Assembly (NCBI RefSeq): GCF_004681965.1
Contig: NZ_SMLL01000005.1
Location: 1-64,000 of the forward strand
Source of the DNA: Ramlibacter rhizophilus
GTDB taxonomy: Bacteria; Pseudomonadota; Gammaproteobacteria; Burkholderiales; Burkholderiaceae_C
Length of the DNA stretch: 64,000 nt
Direction of reading: 5' to 3'
Part shown: piece after piece, positions 40,947 through 49,114 of the stretch
Numbering within the stretch: position 1 is the stretch's first letter
Layout: each line of letters begins with the position of its first letter
Notes under the pieces: generated by a model
The model's input: the letters and a program-made list of their open reading frames with translations, nothing else
Told to the model about the DNA's origin: nothing
Database searches by the model: none
Translations under genes and position numbers: made by a program

Positions 40947-41854
40947 GCGCGGCGGCGGCATCCCCCCGGCGTCCCGCTGGCGCCGTCGCCCGGCTGGACG
41001 CACTGGCGCAGGTCCACGCCGAATGGGTGCCGTGGCTGCGCGTGGTGCGCGAGCTCCTCCCCGCGCTGTCCGACCCTGCCTGGGATGCGGGCCCGCCCGT
41101 TCTCGCGCCCGGCGTGGAGTGGGCGCCGCGACTGGCCGGCGCCGGACTGCGGCCCGATGCAGGCGCCCTCGCCCAACTGCTGCAGCGACTGTTTGGCGTC
41201 GCCCATGCGCAGGGCCTGCATGCGCTGACGGGCACGTCGGCCGGTGCGCACGACGCACTGGCCGAAGAGGCCCTGGCCGTCTTCCTGGCGTCCATCAACC
41301 ACGACCCGGCGGCGCTGGACCTGCAGGCTTCGCGCGTGGGCGCCACGCCCGAAGGCTGGCGTACCCTGGCCCGCCTGCTGCCCATGCCCTACCTGCATGC
41401 CTGCGGGCGGGGCTGGGCGGCCGAGCCCGATCCCATCTGGTCTCAGGGCTACTGCCCTGTGTGCGGGGCGTGGCCGGCGTTCGCCGAACTGCGCGGCATC
41501 GAACGCACACGCCACCTGCGCTGCGGCCGCTGCGGCACGGGCTGGCCGATGGCCATCCTGGCCTGCACCTACTGCGGCACCACCGACCACGACACGCTGG
41601 GCACGCTGGTGGTCGAGGGCCAGACATCGAAGTTCGCGGCCGAGACCTGCAGCGGCTGCTCGGGCTACCTCAAGACCTGCACCACGCTGCAGGCGACGCC
41701 GCCCGACGAGATCATGGTGACGGACCTCGAGAGCGTCGAGTTCGACCTGGCGGCGGTCGAGCGCGGCTTCCTGCGTCCGCCCGAGCCCGGCTTCGCGCTG
41801 GATGCCTCGCTCGCAGACCTTGCCGCGCCGCCGGCGATGCCGCGCCCGCAATGA
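40943..41854 (+). CDS. fdhE: Formate dehydrogenase accessory protein FdhE
   Basis: A 303-residue rubredoxin-like accessory protein needed for maturation of periplasmic formate dehydrogenases. Four CxxC pairs are visible in the C-terminal half: CPVC (about 169), CGRC, CTYC and CSGC, which bind iron. It overlaps the genes on both sides by four bases. Confidence 0.93.
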   Translation: MSAAAASPRRPAGAVARLDALAQVHAEWVPWLRVVRELLPALSDPAWDAGPPVLAPGVEWAPRLAGAGLRPDAGALAQLLQRLFGVAHAQGLHALTGTSAGAHDALAEEALAVFLASINHDPAALDLQASRVGATPEGWRTLARLLPMPYLHACGRGWAAEPDPIWSQGYCPVCGAWPAFAELRGIERTRHLRCGRCGTGWPMAILACTYCGTTDHDTLGTLVVEGQTSKFAAETCSGCSGYLKTCTTLQATPPDEIMVTDLESVEFDLAAVERGFLRPPEPGFALDASLADLAAPPAMPRPQ

Positions 41855-42189
41855 CCGAAACGCTACGCCCGGCCCGCATCTGCGTGGCCCTGCTGGCCGC
41901 GCTCGACGCGGCCGAAGGCCGCAGCCGCGCCCGCAAGCGCGACCAGACCGCGGACGCGATCGGCCTGTCGCTGAGGCGCGAGCTGCTCGAGCGCGTCGCG
42001 CGCGACGACCCCGAGCCGGAGGCATTCGAGCAGTGGCTCCTCGACCACGTGGAGGCCAGCGCCGCCCCGGGCGCGGCCCGCGCCACAGCCCGCGCCGTCC
42101 TCGACGAGTGGCGGCTGGCCCACCGGCTGGACTCGTTCGCGGCCTGGCTGGAGCTGGGGGCACCCAGCGCTGACGCGGGGACCGGCTGA
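41851..42189 (+). CDS. Small protein of the formate dehydrogenase operon, unknown
   Basis: A 112-residue hydrophilic, arginine- and glutamate-rich, predicted all-helical protein with no signal peptide. It overlaps fdhE by ATGA, so it is co-translated with it. I do not recognise the family; a cytoplasmic assembly role is suggested only by the operon. Confidence 0.7.
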   Translation: MTETLRPARICVALLAALDAAEGRSRARKRDQTADAIGLSLRRELLERVARDDPEPEAFEQWLLDHVEASAAPGAARATARAVLDEWRLAHRLDSFAAWLELGAPSADAGTG

Positions 42190-42211
42190 TCCATCCACCG
42201 CGCCCGCAGCG

Positions 42212-42516
42212 CTACAGCGACAGGATGTACGCGGCCAGGTTCTTGGCATCGGCCTCGGAGACCTGGGGTTGTGGCGGCATCGGCAACTGGCCCCACACTC
42301 CGACGCCGCCCTCGCGGATCTTCCTGGCCAGCTTGTCGGCGGCGCTGCTGTCGCCCTGGTACTTGGCCGCCACCTCCTTCAGCAACGGACCCAGGCGCTT
42401 CTGGTCCACCGCATGGCAGGCCAGGCACTTGGATTTCCTGAACAGGTCGGCATCGGCGAGGTGCCGACGGTCACAAGGAACACGGAAGCCACGGAGAAGG
42501 CGGCGGCATGGCGCAT
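42212..42516 (-). pseudogene. Frameshifted small c-type cytochrome
   Basis: The mature part has one haem site CLACH, a GPLL segment and an axial methionine in GQLPMPPQPQVS, as in cytochrome c551/c8 proteins that carry electrons in the periplasm. Its signal peptide (MRHAAAFSVASVFLVTVGT, start at 42516 after GAGGA) lies in another frame. One extra G near 42466 would join them as GTSADADLF. Either a recent mutation or a sequencing error; otherwise the gene looks intact. Confidence 0.8.
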
Positions 42517-42875
42517 GGGCAGGTCCTCGTACTTCATCGGACACGCCGCACGGCCCGGCCGGGCCGCGCGGCGCAGGGCGGGTTTCAGTTCGGCGTCATC
42601 TTGTGATGTCGCCTTCATCGGTGGCCACGTACAGGCTTGGTCCTGTCGCCTTGCTCGTGATTGCAACACCAAGGCAACGTTTTCAGGAACGTTCAGTCAA
42701 GGTTCAAGGTTCTTGCGCTGGCGCTCGGGGCAGGTCTGATCCCAGAGCGATCAATTTTGTAATTCACTTGCTCGTCGCACTTCGTTGCTCCCCGCGGCGT
42801 TCGACCTGGAGAACAGCCATCGCTTCGCTCAGAAGATGGTTGGATTATTAGCCCGTCCAACACCGACCGAACGCA

Positions 42876-42944
42876 ATGCCGACGACCATCAAGCAAGCCG
42901 ACCTGATCGAATCCATCGCCGCCGCGCTGCAATACATCAGCTAG
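42876..42944 (+). repeat. Island left junction 1: first 22 fumarase codons ending in a stop
   Basis: An ATG followed by 21 further codons identical in protein sequence to the start of the fumarase at 62272, then TAG created at the junction with the island. The upstream sequence (including GGATTATTA near 42840) differs from the fumarase promoters at 44250 and 62141, so this may be the original chromosomal start. It now encodes at most a 22-residue peptide. Confidence 0.9.
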
Positions 42945-43001
42945 GTCTGAGATTGGCGAAAGCGTCGGCCGGGGCTGCGTTCATCGCAGCGCGATACCTG
43001 C

Positions 43002-43601
43002 TCATTTCGAATCGCGTTTCGCCTGCTGCTGCCTTCCGCGCGAGGAGACATGTGCCAGTGGCCGCTGCTGTCCCATCGCCTGTGCCCGCTTGGCGTGCGG
43101 CGTGGTAGCGGGGCTCTGCGTCGCGGCCTTGCTGGCAGCGGCGCTTCGTGGTCCGTCGCTAGGCGCCTTGCTGCTGCGGCTTGCTTGAGGCTTGTCGCTG
43201 GTGCGACTCCTTGCCTTCGACTCCACTGCGAGGCGAACGGCGGATCGCACGGTCGTCTTACGTCCAGGCTTGCTGGCGGCTGGCTTTTCGGAATGTCGTT
43301 CGCGTTGAGCCTGCTGCTTCTCCAAGCGGCCAAGCGCCTCGGAAAACACCTGCACCTTCTGATCGGTCCGAGCGTTGGCGACTCCGCTGCGGCCGGATTT
43401 CGTCCCACTCCGCTCCCGCGTCGATACGCGTTGACGCCGCAGCAGGTCCTGGTACTTGTCACGCTCATTTCGAGTCCGCCGTATCGTGGCCTGCAGTTCC
43501 TTGTCGGCCATCTGCGGCGCCTGATCGCTCAAGCTGCTTTCGAAGAGTGCCATCTCCTTGGTGGACAGCAGGCGTGCTGCCTGGATGCGGTTCCATGCCA
43601 T
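43002..43601 (-). CDS. Basic, coiled-coil protein of unknown function
   Basis: A 199-residue protein. Residues 1-110 are helical and charged (ARLLSTKEMALFESSLSDQAP, IRRTRNERDKYQDLLRRQR). The C-terminal 90 residues are low-complexity, rich in Arg, Lys, Ser, Ala and Gln, suggesting nucleic-acid binding. I do not recognise the family. Start at 43601 after the AGGAGATTC site. Confidence 0.7.
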   Translation of the reverse strand: MAWNRIQAARLLSTKEMALFESSLSDQAPQMADKELQATIRRTRNERDKYQDLLRRQRVSTRERSGTKSGRSGVANARTDQKVQVFSEALGRLEKQQAQRERHSEKPAASKPGRKTTVRSAVRLAVESKARSRTSDKPQASRSSKAPSDGPRSAAASKAATQSPATTPHAKRAQAMGQQRPLAHVSSRGRQQQAKRDSK

Positions 43602-43737
43602 TGAATCTCCTGTTCTGTTGTCGAGCCATCTCAGATTGCCACCATAGGGCGATGCGGCGCGCAGGAGTGGCGGTTGAGTCCACGTGGGTGACGTCCCACG
43701 CACAGCTTCTGCCGATCGAACGGCCGCCCAAACTGCC

Positions 43738-43908
43738 TCACTTCTGCTTCGAGCGGGTCAGCTTTCGCCACAGCTGACCGAGCAGACCGCCCGGCGGGAT
43801 TTGTTCCCGGTGCTTGGCCCATAAAGCGTTGGACCATCTGTCGGCCGTAATGAACAGGGCCACAACGACAACCGCCAGTAAACATGCGCCGACAATTTCA
43901 ATGATCAT
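43738..43908 (-). CDS. Small single-pass membrane protein
   Basis: Fifty-six residues from the ATG at 43908: one hydrophobic helix (about 3-21, VGACLLAVVVVALFITA) followed by a basic cytoplasmic-type tail ending RKLTRSKQK. A longer frame to 43995 exists but adds an implausible leader. Unknown function. Confidence 0.55.
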   Translation of the reverse strand: MIIEIVGACLLAVVVVALFITADRWSNALWAKHREQIPPGGLLGQLWRKLTRSKQK

Positions 43909-43977
43909 GAAGCGCGTTTTATATGAAGACGGCCGCTGGGTGACGATGTTTGCAAGGCGCTTGTGCGCGGCCACAAC

Positions 43978-44238
43978 ATGGCCGGGCATCCCCATGCGTC
44001 ACGGGCTGGCGGGATGGCTGCCCACGTGGCCTTCGGCGCAAGAACGGCAGTCCTTGGCGTTGTGCTGTTCGTTGCTGGCATCCAGCTCGCAGCTCGAACG
44101 GGTGCACTTCCTGCGAGTCGCAGGGGCGGGATCGTTGTCCTTGTCTGTGCTGCGCTTTGCATCGGGAACGTTGCAATCGGCTTCGTCGTGGGGCTCGCAC
44201 TGGCCGTTCTGAGCAAGCGAGGACTGCTGCATCTTTAG
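43978..44238 (+). CDS. Putative membrane protein
   Basis: Eighty-six residues with two strongly hydrophobic stretches (AVLGVVLFVAGIQLAA and VVLVCAALCIGNVAIGFVVG) and a basic C-terminus. It overlaps no other convincing gene and ends just before the second fumarase 5' copy. The start codon (43963 or 43978) is uncertain. Unknown function. Confidence 0.5.
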   Translation: MAGHPHASRAGGMAAHVAFGARTAVLGVVLFVAGIQLAARTGALPASRRGGIVVLVCAALCIGNVAIGFVVGLALAVLSKRGLLHL

Positions 44239-44249
44239 AGCTGAGCGCG

Positions 44250-44466
44250 CCCAGCCGTTTTGTGCTGATTTGTGCAGGTGCGCAGCGTCGCAGCAGCGTG
44301 GCCCCGAGCGTTTGAAGTGCCGCCGAAGCGTGGCGGAAGGCGCCTCGACAGCCTTTGGGATAATCCCGCCCTGCCCCACCACACCGCCGGAACCCGCATG
44401 CCCACCACGATCAAGGCCGCCGACCTCATCGAATCCATCTCGGCCGCCCTGCAGTACATCAGCTAA
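44250..44466 (+). repeat. Island junction 2: fumarase promoter region plus 22 codons ending in a stop
   Basis: Bases 44250-44397 align with the region upstream of the intact fumarase (62141-62271), including CAGCGT, GCAGCAGCGTG and a CCTTTGGGATAAT block that carries a GATAAT -10-like hexamer. The ATG at 44398 opens 22 codons of the fumarase (one amino-acid change, several silent changes), closed by TAA at the junction. This looks like the right end of one element joined to the left end of the next. Confidence 0.88.
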
Positions 44467-44570
44467 GCCTGAGACTGGCGAGAGCGTCGGCCCAAGCGGT
44501 ATGGGCCAGCGTGTAGGGCAGCGTGCAGATAGTGTGCAACAGTGCCGGTTTTGACGGGCGCCGGCGAGAA

Positions 44571-44942
44571 CTAGCTTGTCACCGCCATGCTGCTGATGAA
44601 ACCGGCAGCAAGCAGCGCTTCCAGCGCCACGCTGGAGAGAATGCCGGGCTTCGCTCGCTTCGCGATCAGCTCGAAAATGCCAATGAGGGCTAGCAAGCTC
44701 AGCGCAACAGCAAATCCTGCAGCGATGCCCCACCGCGCTTCGGGTGCTGACGTCGCTCGCACCATGAGCAGCAACGCCGCGAGGCCAAGATAGATGCAGC
44801 CGATTCGCCTTCCAATCAGCAACCCGGTTGGGCTAGGTTCAATTCCCCAGCGACGCAACAGAAGGCCCCCAGCGAACAGCCAAGCCAAGCCCAGGAGAAT
44901 TGCCGCTACTGCGGTGACGACAGCAATGGTGGAAAAGGACAT
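44571..44942 (-). CDS. Four-helix membrane protein, unknown
   Basis: A 123-residue protein with four predicted membrane helices (about 5-29, 43-62, 71-94 and 99-120). No signature motif that I recognise. ATG at 44942; composition resembles chromosomal genes. Carried between junctions 2 and 3 with the EthD and hydrolase genes. Confidence 0.75.
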   Translation of the reverse strand: MSFSTIAVVTAVAAILLGLAWLFAGGLLLRRWGIEPSPTGLLIGRRIGCIYLGLAALLLMVRATSAPEARWGIAAGFAVALSLLALIGIFELIAKRAKPGILSSVALEALLAAGFISSMAVTS

Positions 44943-45153
44943 GAGTGACGATCCGGCTGCAGTTCACCAGCATTGTGGGCTGCTCGGACCAGTTTGCAAG
45001 TGGTGCGGACGGGTTTGACGGGAGCGTGGGGACGCTGCGGAAGCCGCTGCTTGGGCATTGCTGATGCCTGGGCCGCACAGCCGGGCGCGTGCACTGTTTG
45101 GGCAAGTTGCGCCGCGCACGGCCGGCGAACATTTTCCTGGGCAGTCCGACCGC

Positions 45154-45474
45154 CTAAGATCGCTCGATAACCACCTCGCTGACCTGCATGAGCGGCTGGA
45201 TGTCCGTGTAGTTGGGAATGTCCGCCATAATTTCTTTCGCGTGCGGACCGAAGGCCGTTTGAAAGCTGTCGACCGACTCGCAAAAGATGTCGCATCTGCC
45301 GACGTACACAGGCTCGGAACCAGGGGCTCCCCCGGCGATTCCCTTGTCAACTGTGTAGTAAAGGCATGCATCACCCATTCGACGCTTGACCAGCGGCATG
45401 TGCTTGTCCCGGTAATACGCATGGTCGAACCGGGCCCCCTTCGAATGAGGGTACATGACGCTCACCTTGATCAT
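45154..45474 (-). CDS. EthD family protein
   Basis: A 106-residue ferredoxin-like dimeric barrel protein of the EthD family: start MIKVSVMYPHSKGARFDHAYYRDKHMPLV (positions 1-29) and end DIQPLMQVSEVVIERS. EthD was found with ethyl tert-butyl ether degradation; homologues occur in catabolic and polyketide clusters and their activity is usually unknown. Divergent from the alpha/beta hydrolase. Confidence 0.9.
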   Translation of the reverse strand: MIKVSVMYPHSKGARFDHAYYRDKHMPLVKRRMGDACLYYTVDKGIAGGAPGSEPVYVGRCDIFCESVDSFQTAFGPHAKEIMADIPNYTDIQPLMQVSEVVIERS

Positions 45475-45646
45475 GGCATGTTCTCCTTGGAAACGAGCCA
45501 GGATAGGCAGCCAGCAAGCGCCGCAGTATCGGGTTTACCTGGGGTCGGCGTCGCCTGCACATTGCAAATACTCCGGGCTACCCTCCCTTGAAAAAGCGCG
45601 GGTCGCCGGCTAGCGCCCAGCACCAGCACAGGAACGAGGTTCGCTC

Positions 45647-46432
45647 ATGTTTCTGCAGATCGACGGACACAAGATTTTCGCCCTTAGCTTCGGAAGCGGG
45701 GAGAGGACGCTTTTGGCGCATGGCGGCTGGATCAGCAACTTCGAAGACTGGATTGACGTCGTTGCCCTGCTAAGTAGCTCTTGGCGCGTCGTGGTGTACG
45801 ACCACCGTGGTTCCGGTGAATCGCCCGTTCCAGTTGAAGCGATCACGTCCGAAAGTCTCGTTGACGATGTTTTCCGCGTGATGGACGCGATGCAGATCGA
45901 CCGCTGCATCTTGGGCGGCTTTTCGCGCGGGACGGCTACTGTCCTGCGCGCCGCCGTCCAGCAACCGCAGCGGTTCGACGGCTTGGTGCTCTTGAACGGG
46001 CATGGGGAGGTCCGCGACCCAAGCTTGCCCGTTGCGACTCGCATCGCTCCGTCCAAGTGGCCAGGCGAGACACACGAAGAACACTTGCGCTGGTTTATCG
46101 AGCGTTGCACGCCGGAAGAGGACGTGGATCACATCCGGCGTTGGGGCATGCACATCCTGTTCCGCTCCCCACCCGATATTGCCGATCGATTGTTCATGGT
46201 GGAATTTCAGGACAAGATCGACTGGCCAACCCGACTGGCTACCTTTTCCCTGCCGACGCTGCTGATACACGGGCAAAAAGATGCCCTGTTCGATGTGCGT
46301 AACTTCCACTACTTAGACTCGCTACTGCCGAACTCCAAATTCGTAGAGTTGGAGGGAAGCGGACATCTACCGGCCATGGTGCGACCCAAAGACGTTGCCC
46401 ATGAGATCAAGACGTTCTTCGAACGGACCTAA
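45647..46432 (+). CDS. Alpha/beta hydrolase
   Basis: A 261-residue alpha/beta hydrolase. Oxyanion strand HGGWISN near 26-32, nucleophile elbow GGFSRG (serine about 93), acid in HGQKDALFD (about 208-216) and histidine in GSGHLPAM (about 244) form a complete triad. It resembles serine esterases and haloperoxidase-like hydrolases; substrate unknown. Probably cargo of the second element, with EthD. Confidence 0.9.
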   Translation: MFLQIDGHKIFALSFGSGERTLLAHGGWISNFEDWIDVVALLSSSWRVVVYDHRGSGESPVPVEAITSESLVDDVFRVMDAMQIDRCILGGFSRGTATVLRAAVQQPQRFDGLVLLNGHGEVRDPSLPVATRIAPSKWPGETHEEHLRWFIERCTPEEDVDHIRRWGMHILFRSPPDIADRLFMVEFQDKIDWPTRLATFSLPTLLIHGQKDALFDVRNFHYLDSLLPNSKFVELEGSGHLPAMVRPKDVAHEIKTFFERT

Positions 46433-46462
46433 ATCGACTCCCCAAACGGGCTTGGAACCACT

Positions 46463-46510
46463 CAGTACATAAGCTAAGTCAGAAGTCAGCGGAAGCGTCA
46501 GCCCAAGCGG
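46463..46510. repeat. Island junction 3: degenerate target core plus left-end sequence
   Basis: CAGTACATAAGCTAAG differs from the target core at one base and is followed by GTCAGCGGAAGCGTCAGCCC and CAAGCGG, homologous to the island-end sequence after junction 2. No fumarase coding sequence precedes it, so the right end of the neighbouring element is lost or was never there. Confidence 0.75.
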
Positions 46511-46654
46511 CTTCGGCCAGCGTGCAGCGCAGCGTGCTGATGTTGTGCGGAGGCCGCGCGTACGCAGTAAGCTGGCTATACGACCCGAGCGCATCGCGCG
46601 AAGCCGGCGTTAACGACACAGGCTGGTGTGACGGATGCGTCATGAAAGCTGCTT

Positions 46655-46834
46655 ATGTCTGACACCATTTACCTCATCAACGGCGTCATCTATCAGATAG
46701 CGAGTAGGGATGCCCATCTTGTCGTTCTGACGTTGGTGGATGATCCGCACGACAACAGCCCGCCCGATCAACTGGAATACGACTCGAATGAGTTCGACCG
46801 AAAGATTGCGGCAGGTGATATTTCAGTAATGTGA
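46655..46834 (+). CDS. Small acidic protein
   Basis: Fifty-nine residues (MSDTIYLINGVIYQIASRDA at the start), acidic, no signal peptide or membrane helix. It resembles short island proteins with a beta-strand core. The stop overlaps a GTG that could start the next gene (ATGTGA), so coupling is possible. No family recognised. Confidence 0.55.
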   Translation: MSDTIYLINGVIYQIASRDAHLVVLTLVDDPHDNSPPDQLEYDSNEFDRKIAAGDISVM

Positions 46835-46854
46835 AAAAAGGCGCTGGAGCAGAC

Positions 46855-47256
46855 ATGGCGAAGCTCGGGATCAATGCAGCTTTCGCAGCGTACGGCGCCG
46901 TACTCAAAAATCCGCAATGGTCCGTATCCGCTTGGACGCCCTCAGGCGAACTGGTCGTAAGTCTTTGGGACCACCACTTCCGTAAGGGAGCGCCACCCGG
47001 AATGATGGACTTTGCTGATTCCTTTGCTCGGTGGTCGGGGCATGGGAACAAGGAGTTCCGGGAGAACTTGAGCAAGGCGTATGCTGCGGAAAGTCGCATT
47101 CGCTTAGTAGTTGCTAAGACGGATCAGATTGCGCATGTTGAAGCGGGGGAAGATGCGAGCAAGATTGGCAAGGAGTTCTTCCTGCGCGATGATCTGGTCG
47201 GCTTGGTCCACGAACTTACTGCCGATCGCTACGTCATTCGGTTCAAGCGCCAGTAG
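46855..47256 (+). CDS. Hypothetical protein, paralogue A
   Basis: A 133-residue soluble protein, closely similar over its whole length to the protein at 47714 (shared NPQWSVSAWTPSG, LVVSLWDHHF, APPGMMDFADSF and the ending DRYVIRF). An alternative GTG start at 46831 would add eight residues, but the equal length of the paralogue favours the ATG at 46855. Function unknown; conserved aromatic and histidine residues suggest a binding pocket. Confidence 0.8.
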   Translation: MAKLGINAAFAAYGAVLKNPQWSVSAWTPSGELVVSLWDHHFRKGAPPGMMDFADSFARWSGHGNKEFRENLSKAYAAESRIRLVVAKTDQIAHVEAGEDASKIGKEFFLRDDLVGLVHELTADRYVIRFKRQ

Positions 47257-47378
47257 TGTTCTCGCCCACGACTGTGCATGGCCACTCCATTCACATCGTG
47301 ACCGGAGCGTGCATCGTCTGCTGAATCCGTGCAACAAGGCACAGTCCTGCACATCTCTGCTTCGTATACAGTAGAGCT

Positions 47379-47711
47379 ATGAGCTGGCTCAAGATTCAGA
47401 TTGCTGCGGCACCCAAGCTTGCTCTTCTTGCTGGACAGTCCTTGTTCGCGCTTGGCGGCTTTCTGATCGTCAGCGGCTTAATCGGTCGGGTCACCACCAC
47501 CGCAATCAACTCAAGTCGTAGCCTCAGTAAGCTTCCGGCCCTGACTGGCTTGAGAGAGGCTTTCCCGACATACGCCTTGTGGTGGGTACCGGAAAGCCTG
47601 CTTGGCTACGCGCTCCCCGGGTTGCTCGCCATCGGTGGCATTTATGTTGGCCAGCCAGCCAAGCAGCTGCTGCAGGCACGGCGGACCGCGTTGAACAAAC
47701 GGCGCAGGTAG
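47379..47711 (+). CDS. Two-helix membrane protein
   Basis: A 110-residue protein with two hydrophobic segments (about 14-36 and 73-91) and a basic C-terminus (RRTALNKRRR). It lies between the two paralogues, and its stop is only two bases before the GTG of paralogue B. Possible membrane partner of the paralogues; inference from position. Confidence 0.65.
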   Translation: MSWLKIQIAAAPKLALLAGQSLFALGGFLIVSGLIGRVTTTAINSSRSLSKLPALTGLREAFPTYALWWVPESLLGYALPGLLAIGGIYVGQPAKQLLQARRTALNKRRR

Positions 47712-47713
47712 CC

Positions 47714-48115
47714 GTGGCAAAGCTCGCGATCAACGCCGCATTCGCAGCCTACGGCGCAACGCTAAACAACCCCCAATGGTCAGTTTCAGCGTGGACACCT
47801 TCGGGCGATCTGGTTGTTAGCCTTTGGGATCACCATTTCCTGCCCGGCGCCCCGCCCGGCATGATGGACTTTGCTGACTCGTTCGAACGTTGGGCTGGGC
47901 ACGGGAACAGAGAGTTTCGTGAGAACGTCGCCCGCGCTTTGGCCGCTGGAAGTCGCGTGAGAATGGTCATCGTCAAGACAGACCAGATTGGACGAGTGCA
48001 GGCCGGAGAGGTCGCGAGCAAGATCCGCAAGGAGTTCATCCTGCGCGATGACCTCGTAGGCTCAGTCCACGAACTCACCGGCGATCGCTACGTCATTCGG
48101 TTCCAGCGTCTGTAG
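47714..48115 (+). CDS. Hypothetical protein, paralogue B
   Basis: A 133-residue duplicate of the protein at 46855, differing mainly by conservative changes. GTG start at 47714 directly after the stop of the membrane protein, giving exactly the paralogue's length. The two 402-base genes are diverged enough that the duplication is not recent, or they came in separately. Confidence 0.78.
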   Translation: MAKLAINAAFAAYGATLNNPQWSVSAWTPSGDLVVSLWDHHFLPGAPPGMMDFADSFERWAGHGNREFRENVARALAAGSRVRMVIVKTDQIGRVQAGEVASKIRKEFILRDDLVGSVHELTGDRYVIRFQRL

Positions 48116-48562
48116 CGGGCCCGAATGGCGTGCGGCACTGTAGCTCGAAAGATCCAGAGAATGGGGGCTACACCGCCCAGGAGGGGAGGCAAATACCTCA
48201 AGAAGGACGGGCTGGGCGTCTACCACACGCTGCAGTCGCTCATGAGCTTCCGAACACGTGGGGCGACGGCTAGCTGCACATCAACGTACAGGCGGCGTCA
48301 CCATCAACAAGCAGGAGTGGAAGACCACCGTGACTGGCACCGCGTCATGTTCTACGGCGACGACACGCGCTACGACCTGCAGATGCACCCCATGGGTGTG
48401 GCGAGAACACCTAAAAGGAATACGTATGGGCTACAAACCTGACCACTGATGTGCCCATGTCTGCTGTTCACCTACATTGATGACAGGGGCCGACTGACAG
48501 ATGAGCAGCGGGGTGGACGACGCCTGCCAGGGACAATGCTGTGCATGCGTTGGAGGAACCCC
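48116..48562. other. No convincing gene; decayed coding sequence
   Basis: Several overlapping short frames exist in both directions but none has a clean start, membrane signal or family motif. A segment around 48360 (GACACGCGCTACGACCTGCA) recurs as a near copy around 49130, suggesting remnants of a duplicated gene. Confidence 0.4.
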
Positions 48563-48679
48563 ATGCCCAAATTCGACTGGCACAAGGAGCACCCCGGCTG
48601 GAAGCTGGCCGCATGGGCGCTGCTGTTGACGCCCACCATCCTGCTCGCGGCGGCAGCGCTCCTTAAAGCCCTCAAGTGA
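48563..48679 (+). CDS. Thirty-eight-residue membrane peptide
   Basis: A short protein starting MPKFDWHKEHPGWKLAAW followed by one membrane helix rich in leucine and alanine. GGAGGA lies six bases before the ATG, an excellent ribosome-binding site, which supports real translation. Unknown function. Confidence 0.6.
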   Translation: MPKFDWHKEHPGWKLAAWALLLTPTILLAAAALLKALK

Positions 48680-48781
48680 GTGATCTGCTCGCGGGTAGCG
48701 GTCCGGTGCTCTTCAATGGACCACGACGACGCCTGTCTGCCGGTGCAGAGATGAGTCGTCATACGTGGCACACCGATGGAC

Positions 48782-49114
48782 CTACTTGGTGAACTGGAAA
48801 TTGGCGCGGTAGGTCGATCCATCTTTGAACTTCATCGCTAACTGCCGGCATCCAGTCCACTTCTTGTCCGTCTTCCAAACATACGTGTATTGCATGGTGA
48901 GCGGATCGTACTGAAGTCCCGAACTACCAGCAGTGTTGACCGTTTCTTCAACGGGATCTACTTCCCCACCGGTACAATTCGTTGTGACTGCCTGCGGAAC
49001 ACCATCAAGGATGTCCATGAACATCCTGCGCATCACGGCCACACAGCCGCACAGGAAGATGGCCGTGAGCGTCCAGCCCCTGTTCAGCATCAAGCACGAC
49101 GACCCGCTGCCCAT
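48782..49114 (-). pseudogene. Remnant of a PxKF-domain surface protein
   Basis: The last 65 residues (GLQYDPLTMQYTYVWKTDKK, CRQLAMKFKDGSTYRANFQF) match the C-terminal end of PxKF domains, beta-sandwich modules usually found at the C-terminus of larger secreted proteins. The part before them is not recognisable and there is no signal peptide. Probably the surviving end of a deleted gene. Confidence 0.55.

Noticed and set aside
45154-46432. Toxin-antitoxin or defence system at the EthD/hydrolase pair
   Set aside because: Both families are recognisable as metabolic proteins; there is no nuclease, kinase or antitoxin DNA-binding motif.
42930-46510. Integron with attC sites
   Set aside because: The repeated units contain fumarase coding sequence and a common left end rather than attC-type imperfect palindromes, and no integron integrase is present.
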